From positions 21,007,001-21,071,000 of the forward strand of contig JAZBQD010000027.1 in assembly GCA_036583965.1 (NCBI GenBank): a stretch of 64,000 nucleotides of DNA, read 5' to 3'. This stretch comes from Prunella strophiata (lineage: Eukaryota; Chordata; Aves; Passeriformes; Prunellidae). Shown piece by piece: positions 49,289 to 62,345 of this stretch; position 1 is the first letter of the stretch; each line of letters begins with the position of its first letter. The notes under the pieces are model-generated. The model was not told where the DNA came from and did no database searches. It saw nothing but the letters and a program-made list of their open reading frames with translations. The translations under genes were made by a program, and so were the position numbers.

Positions 49289-51494
49289 GTTAAGCATTAT
49301 GGACAGCTTAGTGTATTGCACTGAAAGAGTGTGCTCTGATACTACTAAGAATACTTGAAACCAAGTGAAGCACCACCCATTCCATAACAAATATATTAAA
49401 AATTTACAGGCTTCTACAAAAAGATTTTTGCACTCTATTTCTGCCAAGGAAAGCATTTTATCACAACAGAGCTATTTTTAATTATTCTCCCTCTATCTTT
49501 AAAAAAAAACTATAGAATAATATTCCTGGTTTTAACTAAATCATGGGATTTTCAAAATCATTAAGTGGGTGTATCAATTTCATATCTTAACCAGACAGTT
49601 TTTGGTTAAGTAAGAGTTTTGTAAGAATATATATTAATAATTACAGATAAGAGTGACAGGCTGCAAAGTCAAGGTTGCTGGACTGCCATATTTATAACAT
49701 GTTTCTTGCTGGAAGGTCATCATTAACTTCATTGTAACTACAAAGGATCAGTAGGCCCACAGAAGACTTATTTCTGTTGCAAGATCACTACTGTAATTTA
49801 GGTGGCAACAAACACAAATATCCATGATCTCCTCTAAATTGTATGAAACATGAAAGAGATCACCTTCAATAATTACTACTCTCTGTAATAAAGAATAAAT
49901 ACTAATCCTAAGTGCTGATGAAACACTAAGCAAAGTAATACCAGCTCTTACATTACTCAATCCCAAATGACACCTTAACTTTTACTGTTTCTGCAAGTTA
50001 CCTGGCATATTTCAAATGAGCACCTAATTATTAGTAAGCCATTATTCCACTTAGGCAAATACTAGACATTACTTTGTTTCTAAACTGAAGGCTTTCATGC
50101 TTTCATATACTGATTCAGCACCAGCAAATGCTCCATGCACTGCATGGCAAACAGAAGTAATGCTGCATGCAAGTGTCTGCTGAAAGCTGACAACTTTGTC
50201 CTAAGGGAAGGAAACTCCCCATCAGAATCTGAATTATAGTTCTGCACATGTGATGAACAAACTGTCAGCAGGCACTCATCTAGGAGACATACAAGGAAGT
50301 CAAAACAAATGCACAAAAAAATGTTCACATTACAAAACCAAGTATTTGGTGGTTTAGTTTATCACATTATTAGTGTGCAGATACAATATACTTAAAAGCC
50401 CACCCTTGCATTGAGCTCATCAGAATACACTCAGGAAATAACCATGTACTTTTCAATTAAAATACTGATGATTTTTTAAGATACTATAGTGCTTAAGTTA
50501 TTAATCATAAACATGAATAAAAGTACTTTTTATTTCTATTCCACTGGTAATTGTGATTATTGGCATCTCTGAAAAACAGGGCAAGATAACTACGGAAAAA
50601 AAGGAGAAATTGTGCTGTGTCAACTTGCAGAATTATTCAAAAGGTAACACAGAATTAATCCTGTTAAAACATACCATGCCCAGAACACTTGTGTATAATT
50701 CAGTACGTTTGATTCTGTAAAATCCTATGCCAATTTTGATTATAAAGTTACCTTGGCAGATACAATGTTGGAAGATTTGATCTAACACCTCTTGACATCA
50801 CTAGAAATAATCCTATCATTTAAATAGGCTTTTGGGTTACAGCCTTAATGGAGTTTATTATCTTGCTTCAGAAAACTCCTTAAAACTTGTTTGTTGCAAT
50901 GCCTACAGAAACCATGATAACCACCTGTGCTCATCTGCTTGCTATAGCTGGTCTCTACTGTGGTGACACACAAATCTTATTTTTCTACAGTAATTTTACC
51001 ACCTATTTTATCCAATTGTTGTCTTTGGCCTGAGTTCTTTGTGCTCAGTGTTGTCATTGCTGTCAATACTCACTGCCTGGCACACTGTACATGCACTATC
51101 ACCACACTCAGATAAACCAGCACCTGGAGGAACTGGGATGCAGGGCTAGGATTCCAGTGTACTGCAGCAACATCCAGTAATCACTGACACTGCAGTGTCT
51201 CCTTTCAGACACTTCCCTAAGGATACTGCCTGCTAGCTTCAAGGCCATGGATAAAAAATGCATTGGATGAACAAGGGAAATGGTATTTTGGAGCTAATTA
51301 TTTTAGCACAGGTTAGATTTGACTCAGATTCAGAAATGCACTTGATAGCTCCAAGTAAAACAACTGAAGGTAAATTCACTCTCCAACAACAGGAGTGTCT
51401 GAGTCACTGAGGGCCATATTCATTTCAGTATCAATAACAACACACATGCACACACAGCCTGTATCAATCAAAGACACAAAAGCAGTGAGTGCAT

Positions 51495-51534
51495 AACTAA
51501 TAGGTTTTGCTGTGCACAACTAATAGGTTTTGCT
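51495..51534. repeat. Two-copy 23-bp tandem duplication
   Basis: AACTAATAGGTTTTGCT occurs at 51495-51511 and again at 51518-51534. Confidence 0.85.
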
Positions 51535-52085
51535 AGTTATATGAAAATATCAAAAGGACTTATCCCTGTCATATAATTTTAATTTTTTTTTAATCAGTTT
51601 TTCCAGGAACAAAAGACTAAATGACATCTTTGAATCATCAATGAAAAACAAGTAGATATTATTCTGGAATAGATAAATTTTCATGGGTAAGTGTTCTTCT
51701 CACAGAACTTCCCTTAGAGCACCATTAAGCATGGAAAGATAAATGGGGTACAGAAAAAATAATAAATTGAGGGAAAGAGTCAAAAAGCTCCAAATAGAAG
51801 GCTTAACTTCCTTTTCAGCATGCAATTACAGATTTGAGTACAGTAGCTCAGAAAGAGTTTAGCAGATTAACACTGAGCTAGTGGACATTTGATTGGGCAG
51901 AAATTGGTCAGCATTCCCCTCCTAACATGTACAAAGGACAAACACTGGGGTTTGATGTATCCAGACCTATCCATCATTAATGCACCAACCATCTCAAACA
52001 ATCTAGGAGTTTAACAAGCTTACCCTAAAACAAATCTGTTTGTTCCTTGTTCATTCTAGAATTCTATACTCTGAGCATTTACAGT

Positions 52086-52584
52086 TGTGCTGGCTTTGGC
52101 TGGGGTAGTTTCTTCAGAAAAGGCATTATGAGGCTACCTGTGGTTTGAATTTTGCTGAAAACAGGCTTTGCTTGCACAATGTCAAGACCTTTCCTGCATC
52201 TTGTCCCACCCTGCCAGTAGGCTGGGGGAGCACAAGAAGCTGAGAGGGGACACAGCTGGCACAGCTGGCCCCAGCTGACAAAGGGGTAAGCCATCCACAT
52301 GACATCATGCTCAGGATATAAAGTGGGTGAAGGAGGAGGAAGAAGGGCTCTGTGGAGTGATGGCATTTGTCTCCTCAAGTCACCATTACACATGATGGAG
52401 TCCTGCTTTCCTTGGGATGGCTGCACAACAGACTGGCCAAGGAACACAGTGGATGAAATCTCTCTTTTGCTTTACTTGTGTGTGCAGCTTTTGTTTTAGC
52501 TGTTAAACTGTCCTTATCTCAACCGCAAACTAAGGAGTTTCCTCACCTTAGCATTTTGTTCCTGGCTGGGGTTAAACCACAACA
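52086..52584 (+). mobile_element. Solo LTR of an avian endogenous retrovirus
   Basis: About 499 bp beginning TGTGCTGGCTTTGGCTGGGG and ending GGGGTTAAACCACAACA, the start and end I recognise from a common bird ERV LTR family. Inside are a CRE-like TGACATCA (52300-52307) and a TATAAAG box (52317-52323) placed as in a U3-R promoter, then a U5-like stretch with CCTTATCTCAACC near 52510. No primer-binding site or internal retroviral genes follow, so it is a solo LTR left by recombination. The family's target-site duplication is not evident, which suggests age or slightly wrong edges. It lies antisense to VAV3 within an intron. Open frames across it are incidental. Confidence 0.75.
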
Positions 52585-52699
52585 AGAACCTTCTACTTTT
52601 CAGTGTAAATCAGTTCATGGCCAACTTACATGCATTTAGAAACAGGAGCCTGCAGAGTTCTTTTCCTTGTCTGCTTTTATTTTCATACTACAGCTAAAG

Positions 52700-52800
52700 A
52701 GAGCAATCATACCCCTATTAACCTTCATTTTGCTAGGCTAAACAAGCCAAGTTCTTTTAGCCTCCTCTCATAAGAGACCAATTCCTCTGAGGCAGTACAC
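52700..52800 (-). mobile_element. CR1 LINE, old internal fragment
   Basis: The + strand GGCTAAACAAGCCAAGTTCT followed by TTTAGCCTCCTCTCATAAGA resembles the reverse complement of the CR1 segment that reads CTCCTATGAGGAAAGGCTGA and onwards. It is diverged; edges are approximate. It sits about 120 bp downstream of the solo LTR. Confidence 0.6.
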
Positions 52801-55558
52801 CAGCTGCTTTACAGAAGTTCAGACAGGCAAGATCTAGGATATTTTCCTTGTCATTCTTGACATTTCATTTTTAATTGGCACATGGATTCAGTAACAAATA
52901 TATTCATTAAGAATCCTGAGGACTTGCTGTAATTCAATAATGCAGACAAGAAAAAGTGGTATTCTACAGAAACCTGAAAGGCTTTAGAGTATTATTATGG
53001 ATTATTTGTGACAGAAACAGTATAGAACCTCTATGCATTAATTACTGAAATGTGAAATATGTTAAGCATTTAGAGACACTGCCATTGCAATGTACATAGC
53101 TGCAGTACTGACTGTATCTGACAACTGCAGAAATATATCTGGCACAAAAATGTTACTCATTAACATGCTAAAAAGAGGGTAAAATTGCAACACAAAGGAC
53201 AAGATCAGGATTTCATCCATATGTTACCATTAATGTTAAAAATCCCATTGGTTTCCATTGTCAGATTTCCACATGACAAAGTTTTTTATCTGGAAACTTT
53301 CTAATTTAAAGATACAAAAGAGCCTGGTAGTTTCCAACATTGAAGTCAAAAACCAAACTTATCTAGTTATGGCACCTATAAATAGCCAAAATTTACTTCA
53401 CTTGAGAACCTAGGAAAAAAAACCTGATTCCTAGAAACAGGCTTCATAGCCAGACTCTGGGTCAAAGAACTAATATAAATTGATGATCTAAACTTGTAGT
53501 TCATGAGAAAAACAGAAAGCATGATAGATCAAGATTTATAAGGTACCAATTAGGTTACATTATAGAAAAATAAAACCTCTCATAAACCGTACCATGCATT
53601 TGAGTATTTCATCTGATAATTATGAGTCAAGGAAGGAGGCTACAATTTAGAATTAACATAGTACATAACAAGTTAGAATATGCTTTATATATGAAACAAA
53701 AAAAAGTAAACTACTTGTATTCCTTACAGGAGCTCTGCATTTCTAAACAACACTGAATGACCCTCAGAGTTTCATGTCAGGATTCAAAAATGTTATTTTT
53801 TGCTAACAACATGCATAATGCACACCCTATTATGACCTCTATCTGTCAAAATTGATTCCAGCATCTGTTATTTCCAAGCAACACAAAACACTGGTTTATG
53901 CTTTGGGCAGGGATCATTCTGACACACAAAATAATGACTCAGCATTTAGGAGAGCAGGGTTCAAAGGTGAATTTGTGGATAAACTTTATACTCTTACCAG
54001 AAAGACACGAAACAACTTGGTCTGCATTAAGCACCCCTTCTTAATTAAATTGAAGAGGTTTTTCTTTTTCTCTATGAAGAATTTAGCCTAATCACCAATA
54101 TTTATAACCTGACTGAATAAAAAAAACCACTAATGCAATGGAATGAAGCCTCCTGACTTCATGAGGCTTTGAACCTGAAACAGAATTTTAGGCTATCTGA
54201 CAAGGCCACATCCTGATGTTTCCAGAATCTCAAGAAAACAACACTGCCTTTCATACAGGAAATGACACAAAGGCTCACTAATTCTGTCCTTTCTTTCACC
54301 ACAACAGCATTTTGGGTGTCTGTTTGGAACCTCTGAACTTGCTTTGGCCATTTTTGGTTTATATCTTTGCAGCTACTAACACAGGGAATACAGTCCTGCT
54401 AAGAAAGAAGGCTGACATTTAGTGATTGATAAGCCTTCCATAGTAAAGACCAGGAGGAATATTCCACCTGAAATCTCTGAGCAGGTACATCTCCATACAT
54501 CTTCACACTCCAACCAGGAAGTCAGGGCTGAGTAACTCATGGCAGTGTCTCATGGGATTAAATGTCTGAACAGTAGCCCACAGTGTCATGGATAGCTTTA
54601 CCAGCAGAAACTAAAGAGACACAGGCAAAGGGGAACTCATATTGACAGAAAAATTTAGTATTTACACCATGGCAAATAAAATTACACTTTGAAGGCTTCT
54701 GATCAAGAAGCATAACTGTAAATAATAAAGTAACAAGGAGTTATGATAGAAAGAGAAAAACAGATGGGTTGATAAGGACAGCAGTGTGAAGAACAGGTGG
54801 AACTGTTATACCCACAATCTGAGCATCCATGACATAAAATCAGCAGCTTTGACACGTTTTTTGGCAACATCATCTAGGTCCAACACTAATATTAAAAGCT
54901 AGTTAAAGGAAAGCTCTAATCTGAGCATGGGCTATATAAAAACAAAGTCCTTTGGCATTCTCTGTACGTTCTTCCAATCAGCTCTGCTAGCTTCATCATT
55001 TCAAAATCCTGTTCATAATCATTTTATTGCAGAATAAACCATAAACTTGGTTCTTCTCTCTTGTATTTATCAGGAGAACAGCTTCCCAACTCCTCAGCAG
55101 TGTCATCTATCTGCACAACCAGCAGAAGTCAATGGCTTTGTTACTGCCAAGGCAAACTTGTCTAGAAGGCCTTCTCAGCTGGTGAGGTGACATGAGGAAA
55201 GCAGCACTACTAATCCCTTTCAAAAACCCAGTTACATTCAATTTCTGAGGTGGACTATTAATGCCTCAAAAGAGACTAGATTGGGGTGGGATTTCTTAAC
55301 TTTTAGGCCAAGGTACTTGTAACACAAATTACAGAACACACATACATGGAAGATGCCAGCACAGTCTATTAAGAGCACTCTTCAGAGTGGCAGTGATTTA
55401 AATAATTACTATTGGAAAAAATTAACACAAGTAATAAGTACACATACCTCAAAGAACATATTTTAATTGAACTTTACATTCTCCCAGTTTTAAGTCATTA
55501 TTTTTGTATGTCATTCTAATTAAAAGTTCTAATTTTAGATACTGCTTTTAAGCCTTAC

Positions 55559-55805
55559 ATTCATAAAATCATAGAATGGGCTGAGTTGGAAGGAACTTGA
55601 ATGATCATCTCATTGCAAAATTCCTAGGCAGAGACACTTTCCATTGGACCTCACTGCTGAAAGCCCCATCCAGCCTGGCCTTGAACACTTCAGGGATGGG
55701 GCATCCACAGCTCCCCTGCACAACCTGGGCCAGAGCCTCAGCACCCTGACAGTGAAAGAGCTGCTTCCCAAGCACACCTTCCTCCTTCCAGTTTAAAGGC
55801 AAGGT
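55559..55805 (-). mobile_element. CR1 LINE, 3' end fragment
   Basis: On the minus strand this reads as the 3' end of chicken-repeat-1: a body with GTGGATGCCCCATCCCTGAA and TTCAAGGCCAGGCTGGATGG, finishing in the tell-tale octamer repeats ATTCTATG ATTTTATG at the left edge. It is 5'-truncated as most CR1 copies are, and moderately diverged. CR1 is the dominant bird LINE. Confidence 0.9.
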
Positions 55806-58354
55806 GGCTGAAATGCTGACAGAGCCTGGCACTCAGGAATATTCCACTGGTCTTCTCTATAACTGCTTTGCCTTTGTGTACTGTTCAATTAAATCTCACT
55901 ATTGGCATATGATTAACCACAAGCTCTGGAGTTTGCCACTTCATTTTGAAATCAAAAAACTACACAAAGCTGAGTATTAAAACATTTATCAGCTACCATA
56001 AGCCTTAAGTCAACTGTTAAGTTTCTGCTCATAGAAATTAAGGAGGCCTTTCTTCCATAAACAGAAAACTTGCAAGCACTGGGGAAGGATGTGGGGAAAG
56101 CAAAATGATCTTCACTATCTCAAAATTCAGATGACAAATCTGTAATGCACTCCAAACCACATCTGATAAACATTCACATTTCTCTTCCATCAAAATGGAA
56201 GATTTAAAGACTGTCATCCTCCAAAACACATACAACTACTGGAAAAAATATCTTTTTTCACAGTCCTAGCCATGATTTCTGTCACTGTCTTCCCTCTCTT
56301 CTAAAAATTTTTTGCTTCCTAAAAACCTTACTGAAACAGGATTTGGGGTTCCCTCAGTCCTTTACTACCTGTCAAATCTACATTTTTCAAAGACTCAATT
56401 TTTCCACCATTTCTCCTTAATGCTGCATATAGAAACTGTATTCTTGGCAGAGACCTCTGCAAAAATGGTCAACCATGAACCAAAATGAAGATGTGTGGGA
56501 GGAAAAAATCTGTCTGCTAACAGTCTGATCAACAACTTGTTATGAGAAACAGAAAAACACCGCAGCTCAGGAAGTCCTCGTGCTTCCCCAGGTTTTGCAG
56601 ATCTGATCATTAGCAAAAAGCCCCCTGATAAGTGGCTATAGCTCCATTTCTAGTCAAGATCCACACAAAACTTGGAACTACATTGCAGATCATAGCGGGA
56701 GTTCATTGCAAGGAAAATAAACAAGACTAGCAATGTTATTCAATTTACAAGGCTGCTCTTTGAAACTGCATGAGTTCTATTTCCACACATTTGTTTGTTT
56801 TTATATTACAGTAGTTTTGCTGCTTAAAGACTAATGCATAGACAAATGGGCATCTTCCCCTGCTCTGAATGTCAGTATGTGGCTTCACCCAAATGCTTTT
56901 GTCAGCAAAGATTTTTTGAGGATAACTGTGCTTTGTGGCAATACAAGCAGCATTAATACAATTAGCAGCATGGGAATATGGACATTTACTGAGGTGAACA
57001 GTCCCCTCTCAGTAAGAGCTTTAAGTTTGCATGTTTTCCAAGGCAAGGTCAGCTTAGTCCTCCTATAAATACAGCACTTATTTTGATCAGAAATAAGAAA
57101 TCTAGCCAAGAAAATCCAAAATTCAAACTAAGTTTCAGAATAAATTTTTTTTTTTTTTTAATTTAGAAAAATAACTCCAACAAAAAGCCTTTTCTTACTT
57201 CACTCTTAAGCAGGGAACATTTGGCACATCATGACACTCATTTTAAGGAGCCTGGAAGCTCATCCCTGTGCAAGAAAAAAACTGGCACTACAAAAATGCT
57301 TCTGAAAACCCGTGTTTTTAAACTTCAGAAGAGAAAGTCACAAGGGCTCCCTATTAGTAAAGAATGACCCTATTCTTATTTAGATGGCTGATGACCATTT
57401 GTCTCTCATGCCCCTAAGGATGGCTCTGCTCATAACTCTCACAGATTCTCTCCTGATGTTTACAAATTTACTTTTGTGTCTCAAAACAGAAGGAAAACAA
57501 ACTGAAGATTTTGGGAAGTCAGGGGACAAAATGTTACAACACAAAAGAAATACAAAAATTAATCAAGTACACTGCAGAAGGAATCTACAAATGCTAACCC
57601 AATCCTATTGGCACAGCAAGCATTTTCATAGGCTGTATTTGCATCTTTCAAACACTCAGTCTCCCCATAAAACACATATGTTTGTCTTTGTAGATCCATC
57701 TTAATTCAGAAAACCTAAACATGCCCTAGATTGAGAATTTCAGATTGCAAATGCAAGAAAGTCTAACACAACAGAAATTTCTTGTGCAATTCCAAAATTA
57801 TGTCTTAGTTTCTATACTCAAACCCAGATAATTTCTCAAAAGAGAAGGACTCTCTCCATGACTGCACTGAAAGAAAGCAGAGAGCTAAAAAAGTCACTGA
57901 TTTCCTAATGGTCATTGCCACATACTTTTTGTGATTCATTTAGAGTGAAAACTATTTTTCCTTCACTGACAGACCTTAGTTTCCTTTTCACAGCAGGTTT
58001 TCCTCCATACAAGGGTTAAGGATGAGCTCTTGTTATTTTGTACAATTCTAACTTCAAATGTTTATTCAGGTAACTATGTCTTACTTGGAGTGACACAGGC
58101 AGCTATCCTCGTGAGAGTAAGGGATTTTGGAATTGCCTGGATTGAAAAGAGTCTCAGCACTTTGAACAAGTGTTAGAAATAGCTGAGCATTAAATGTTTC
58201 ATGGGAATAAACAACAAAGAATAATCAGGTTCAAAAACACAGTTTTCACTTGTTTTGACAAAGTAATGAAATCTCATCCTTTTAATGTAGTCTAGGAGGT
58301 GAATTAGGGATATAAACTTTAAAAATCATGTTGCCTCAAAAGTCAGCAGCTTAA

Positions 58355-58372
58355 TTTTTTTTTTTTTTTTTT
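58355..58372 (+). repeat. Poly(T) run, 18 bases
   Basis: Simple mononucleotide run in the long 5' intron. A similar 17-T run lies at 49074-49090. Confidence 0.85.
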
Positions 58373-61300
58373 AAGTTAAGCAAAATGGAGTTTTGGCATA
58401 TGAATTAAAAAGTGTGGTACATGTGGTGCTGCTTTTTATAAAAGCACATGGTATGAAGATTAACCAGTGTTAATTATCACATCTTTTAATGTGATGCCAT
58501 AGACAGGCATGGCATTCTAATTTGTGTATTTGTTCAAACATGCACCTGCCCTCAGGGGCCAACAACTTGCATTGGGCAGATACTACAGATGAGCTATGAA
58601 GGTGTGTCCAGACAGTAGAATACGTGCAGCAAAAGGCTCTGAAAAGCAGGGGACAAATCTTGGAATACAGAAGTCCATTATTCCTATAGAAGTAATTATT
58701 TGGAGCTGTACTTTAAATACTAACTTCCCCAAGCCCAGGGATAATTCTGCAGCAAGCAGTAAGAGGAAAAAGGCTTGAAAACAGGAGCCCCACTTTGGAA
58801 ACTGAATTTAATACTGCAAAATGTCATGAATCTTGTACAGGACCTAGACATTTTTTCTAGTGTTGAGAATTCACATACTGAATAATGTTAAAAACAATAT
58901 AGAATCCATGAAAATACGTGCCTACTGCCACCTAGACTCTTTCACAGGTACCAAATTTAAAAACACACATTGCTGAATATGTGCTGACATTTTATTCATC
59001 AAGAATTGCAAAATTAAGAATTCAATTCTCTTTCAGGCAATTTCTTTTGTGCTCAGTATTGACTAATAGCATCTGCCTCTAAGATGAAAGGCCTTAGTCT
59101 CCCATTTGTGTTACTTACAAGAACTAAATTCTCTGGCAAGAGAAGCCTATTAAATGATTACATAACGTGAAAGGGAAGTGGCTGGTGCCTGGCAAAGCAG
59201 GCAGGTCCCAGCACATGACAAATAATTTTGCCTGCATGCAAAATGCTCTTCATAATGGTGCATAATCCTTCAGCTTTTCACACTAAACACTCTCATGATC
59301 TTACTCTTCAAGTAATTATTCTTCACTGTGGCCTCTACCCTGATTACAGCACATACCTCTTTTACTTCTTAACTGAACATCCTTAGCACACATACAAAAA
59401 ACTTTCAGGCCTTATCCACTTATATACAAAAAGACACAATTTTTTTTTTGCTAAAACAAACCTGCTCTTAAAAAATATGCCTACTTATTTCTGGTCTGTA
59501 TAGGCTACAGCAAATAAATTATTTTCTTTGAGAAAAGAGAACAAAACTTGTGTTCATTACAAAGTATTTGTGCTATAGGAGTAAAAAAGGATGAATATGT
59601 ATTTCACTGGTAACACCATAATGCAGTTAAAATGGTTTATTCCTAAATAGTATATACTTGGGATTTTGTTTTTATGCTGCACACTTTGCATATTTGAAGT
59701 ATTGGCAATCTATGAAAACAAATTCTAGAAAATTCAAAATGCATCCCATTTCATGATGCCTCTAGCTTTCCCATGAATTTGTAGTATCCCTAGCCTCAAT
59801 TAGCAGACAAACCTAGACAAAGGCATTCAGACTACAATGAAAATATCCACTGAGTATAAAAATATATGTTATATATAAGTTTTTACTGTCTTCATTTATT
59901 TCAGCCTTTCCTTTCTAGCACAACTAGCATATGAAAAATTTTATACTACTCTGAGACACTGTTTCTATGTACTCCCTTTTATCAAAGAAAAATATTTTCA
60001 ATTTTTAGTAACAAATTTCAAAACAGTTTAGAAAATTATTCTACTTAAGTTTGTACATCTATATATAAATCAGTTCTTAACTTCAAGATTGCTTACATGA
60101 TGAATAAATAACAAACTGTAAAAGGACCTTCTTTTAAATGCAAAAATTAAAACATACAATAAAATAATCCATCACTTGCTCTTTGTTGCAAAATCAAGAC
60201 ATTGCTGGTAAATTATCAGAGGCAATAAAGATGGGTATCAAGTTTAGTCCCTATCAAGATATCAATGCTGCATCTTACATATTTTTGCTTCTTTCCTTCC
60301 CTGTCAAGGAACCCCTCATATATTCATCTGCACAATAGTGAAGGTTCTCCTTCCATTTTCTGTTTCCAGTCTGAATGTGGATTATACACTCCAGCAAAGG
60401 GTGAGATTTGCTAAGACAGAAACCATACCCAAAAGCAATAAAGTCTGTGGGCTGATATCCCAGGTAACTCAGGCTGACTTATCTCCCTTATCTCCTCACT
60501 GCCACTGCTGCCTCCCATGACCAGTCTGCCAATGCTAAATAACTGAAGTTATTTAGCCTGTAACTGGGTGATCCATAGATTCAAAAGAAAGGCAGTAAGG
60601 GGACACCTTAGTGAGAAAAAACACCACACCTTGTAGCAACAGCCTGTAGTTACATCAAAGAATCACCAGAGATCAAACTGACACCAGCAGAACACCCAGA
60701 CTTGGTTCTTTCTCCCAAAATACTGCCCTGACAAAGAACACACCTCAGACACTTAAATCCCAGCACTGGCTCTTTGATCTTAGTTGATCCTTCAGTGTTT
60801 CTCAGGTGCCTGAGCCTTGTGCAGAGCACACACAATTACAGGGTTTAAATCAATACCTCCAGAAAAGGACAAATAACAAAACTGGCACACAATGCACAGG
60901 AGCAGTCAGAGCTTTAAGTCCCTACCATTAAGCCTCATACTCTTTTCCTTTTCAGCCTTTCTTGTCCCCATGATAAAGCAAAAAAGGGGAGGGAGAAAAT
61001 TATAGGGCAACCTGTTGGGTCTTCTGTAAAGAAGAAATAAAGAAAAAAATGTTGAAGATAAACCAGCATTAAGTGAATTCCAGTGTACTAAAATGATCCC
61101 TGCCAGTCACAAGAAGACTGCTACTGCCAGGAGTGCAATGTTGTTCTGGAAGGAAAGCTGTGATCCATACAAGCAGCTTTTGTTGTACCATATTTCATGC
61201 TATTTGTTGCTGTCAAACCCAATTAAGGAAAAAGTCCAAGAAGAGTAAACATCATGCTTTATTGTCTGAACTAAAAGACAGTGCCTCATGCTCTCCCCTC

Positions 61301-62298
61301 TCCACATGCCCTACTCCAAACAGGCTGGTTAAAGAATAACCTCTACGGTTAACGGACTGAGGCACATTTTCAAGGTATCAGATAATGAAGTTACTTTTTA
61401 ATTCCCTGTTGCACACTGAAGCTTAAGAAACACAAGTTATAAGAGGAGCAAGACTGAACATGTCTTCTATTTATTTGCAGGTCAGCAAGAGCAGCAATGA
61501 GGGCTGAACTCCAAGTTCTTTCACTTAATGCCTAAGTACTTTACCTTTTTTCCTGGATAACCACATCTAAGGATTAAAACAACTGAATAGATTCTACTGA
61601 AAAATCATTGGATCAGGTTTTATAATGTCACTGCTTGAAAATGCTAAGTACCAAATAAATTCAAACATTACATTGCTGAGCTGTTAATTATGATCTGCAA
61701 ACTATTTCTTAAAACTCAGTACCATAAAAATAGGTGGTTACATGTGAGAAACTCAGTTGTAATCAGTAGATGTCTCAACACAAGTATCTGACAGTTGTAC
61801 AAGGCAGACTGGTAAAGCCTACTATAGAAGCAGAATTTACAAGTGTATGGAGAATATCATATAAAGACTACAAATAATTTTTAAGAACAAGTCAGGGACA
61901 TTGTTCTGAGTTCTTTAAAGCAGACAATGAAGTAGGATTATATATTAATTTGAATTAGCAAAATAATTTTAGCCTCACAATGAGGCTCTCTTCCAGATTA
62001 TATGATGTGAGAGGAAAATCTTCCCCCTGCCCCCTGATAAACAAACAACAAAAGGATGGGACAGAAAAGGCTGGAACAACAATATTTTTTTTCAAACAGA
62101 AGGCAGTGTCCAGAAGGGTCACCCAAAGGAATCTGCTTGGTTCTTTGTTCAAAAAATTAATAAGCATTATTAAAATGGTAGTAAGAGTGGATTAAGTCTT
62201 GGAGAAGGTGCAAAAGCATTTCTTTAAAAAAAACACTACTTGCAAAGGACTGAAGGAAGATTTCATGAACAATAGGATTCAAAATCAGATAATAACTC

Positions 62299-62345
62299 TG
62301 GCTGAAAGGATCTTTGGAGGCCATTTGGTCACACCTCCATGAAAG
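62299..62345 (-). mobile_element. Very short CR1-like fragment
   Basis: The + strand GGCTGAAAGGATCTTTGGAG followed by GCCATTTGGTCACACCTCC resembles the reverse complement of the CR1 3' region (AGGTTGGACTAGATGACC type). The length is too short for certainty. Confidence 0.45.

Noticed and set aside
52079..52447. 122-codon minus-strand open frame
   Set aside because: It lies inside the solo LTR, antisense to it; not a gene.
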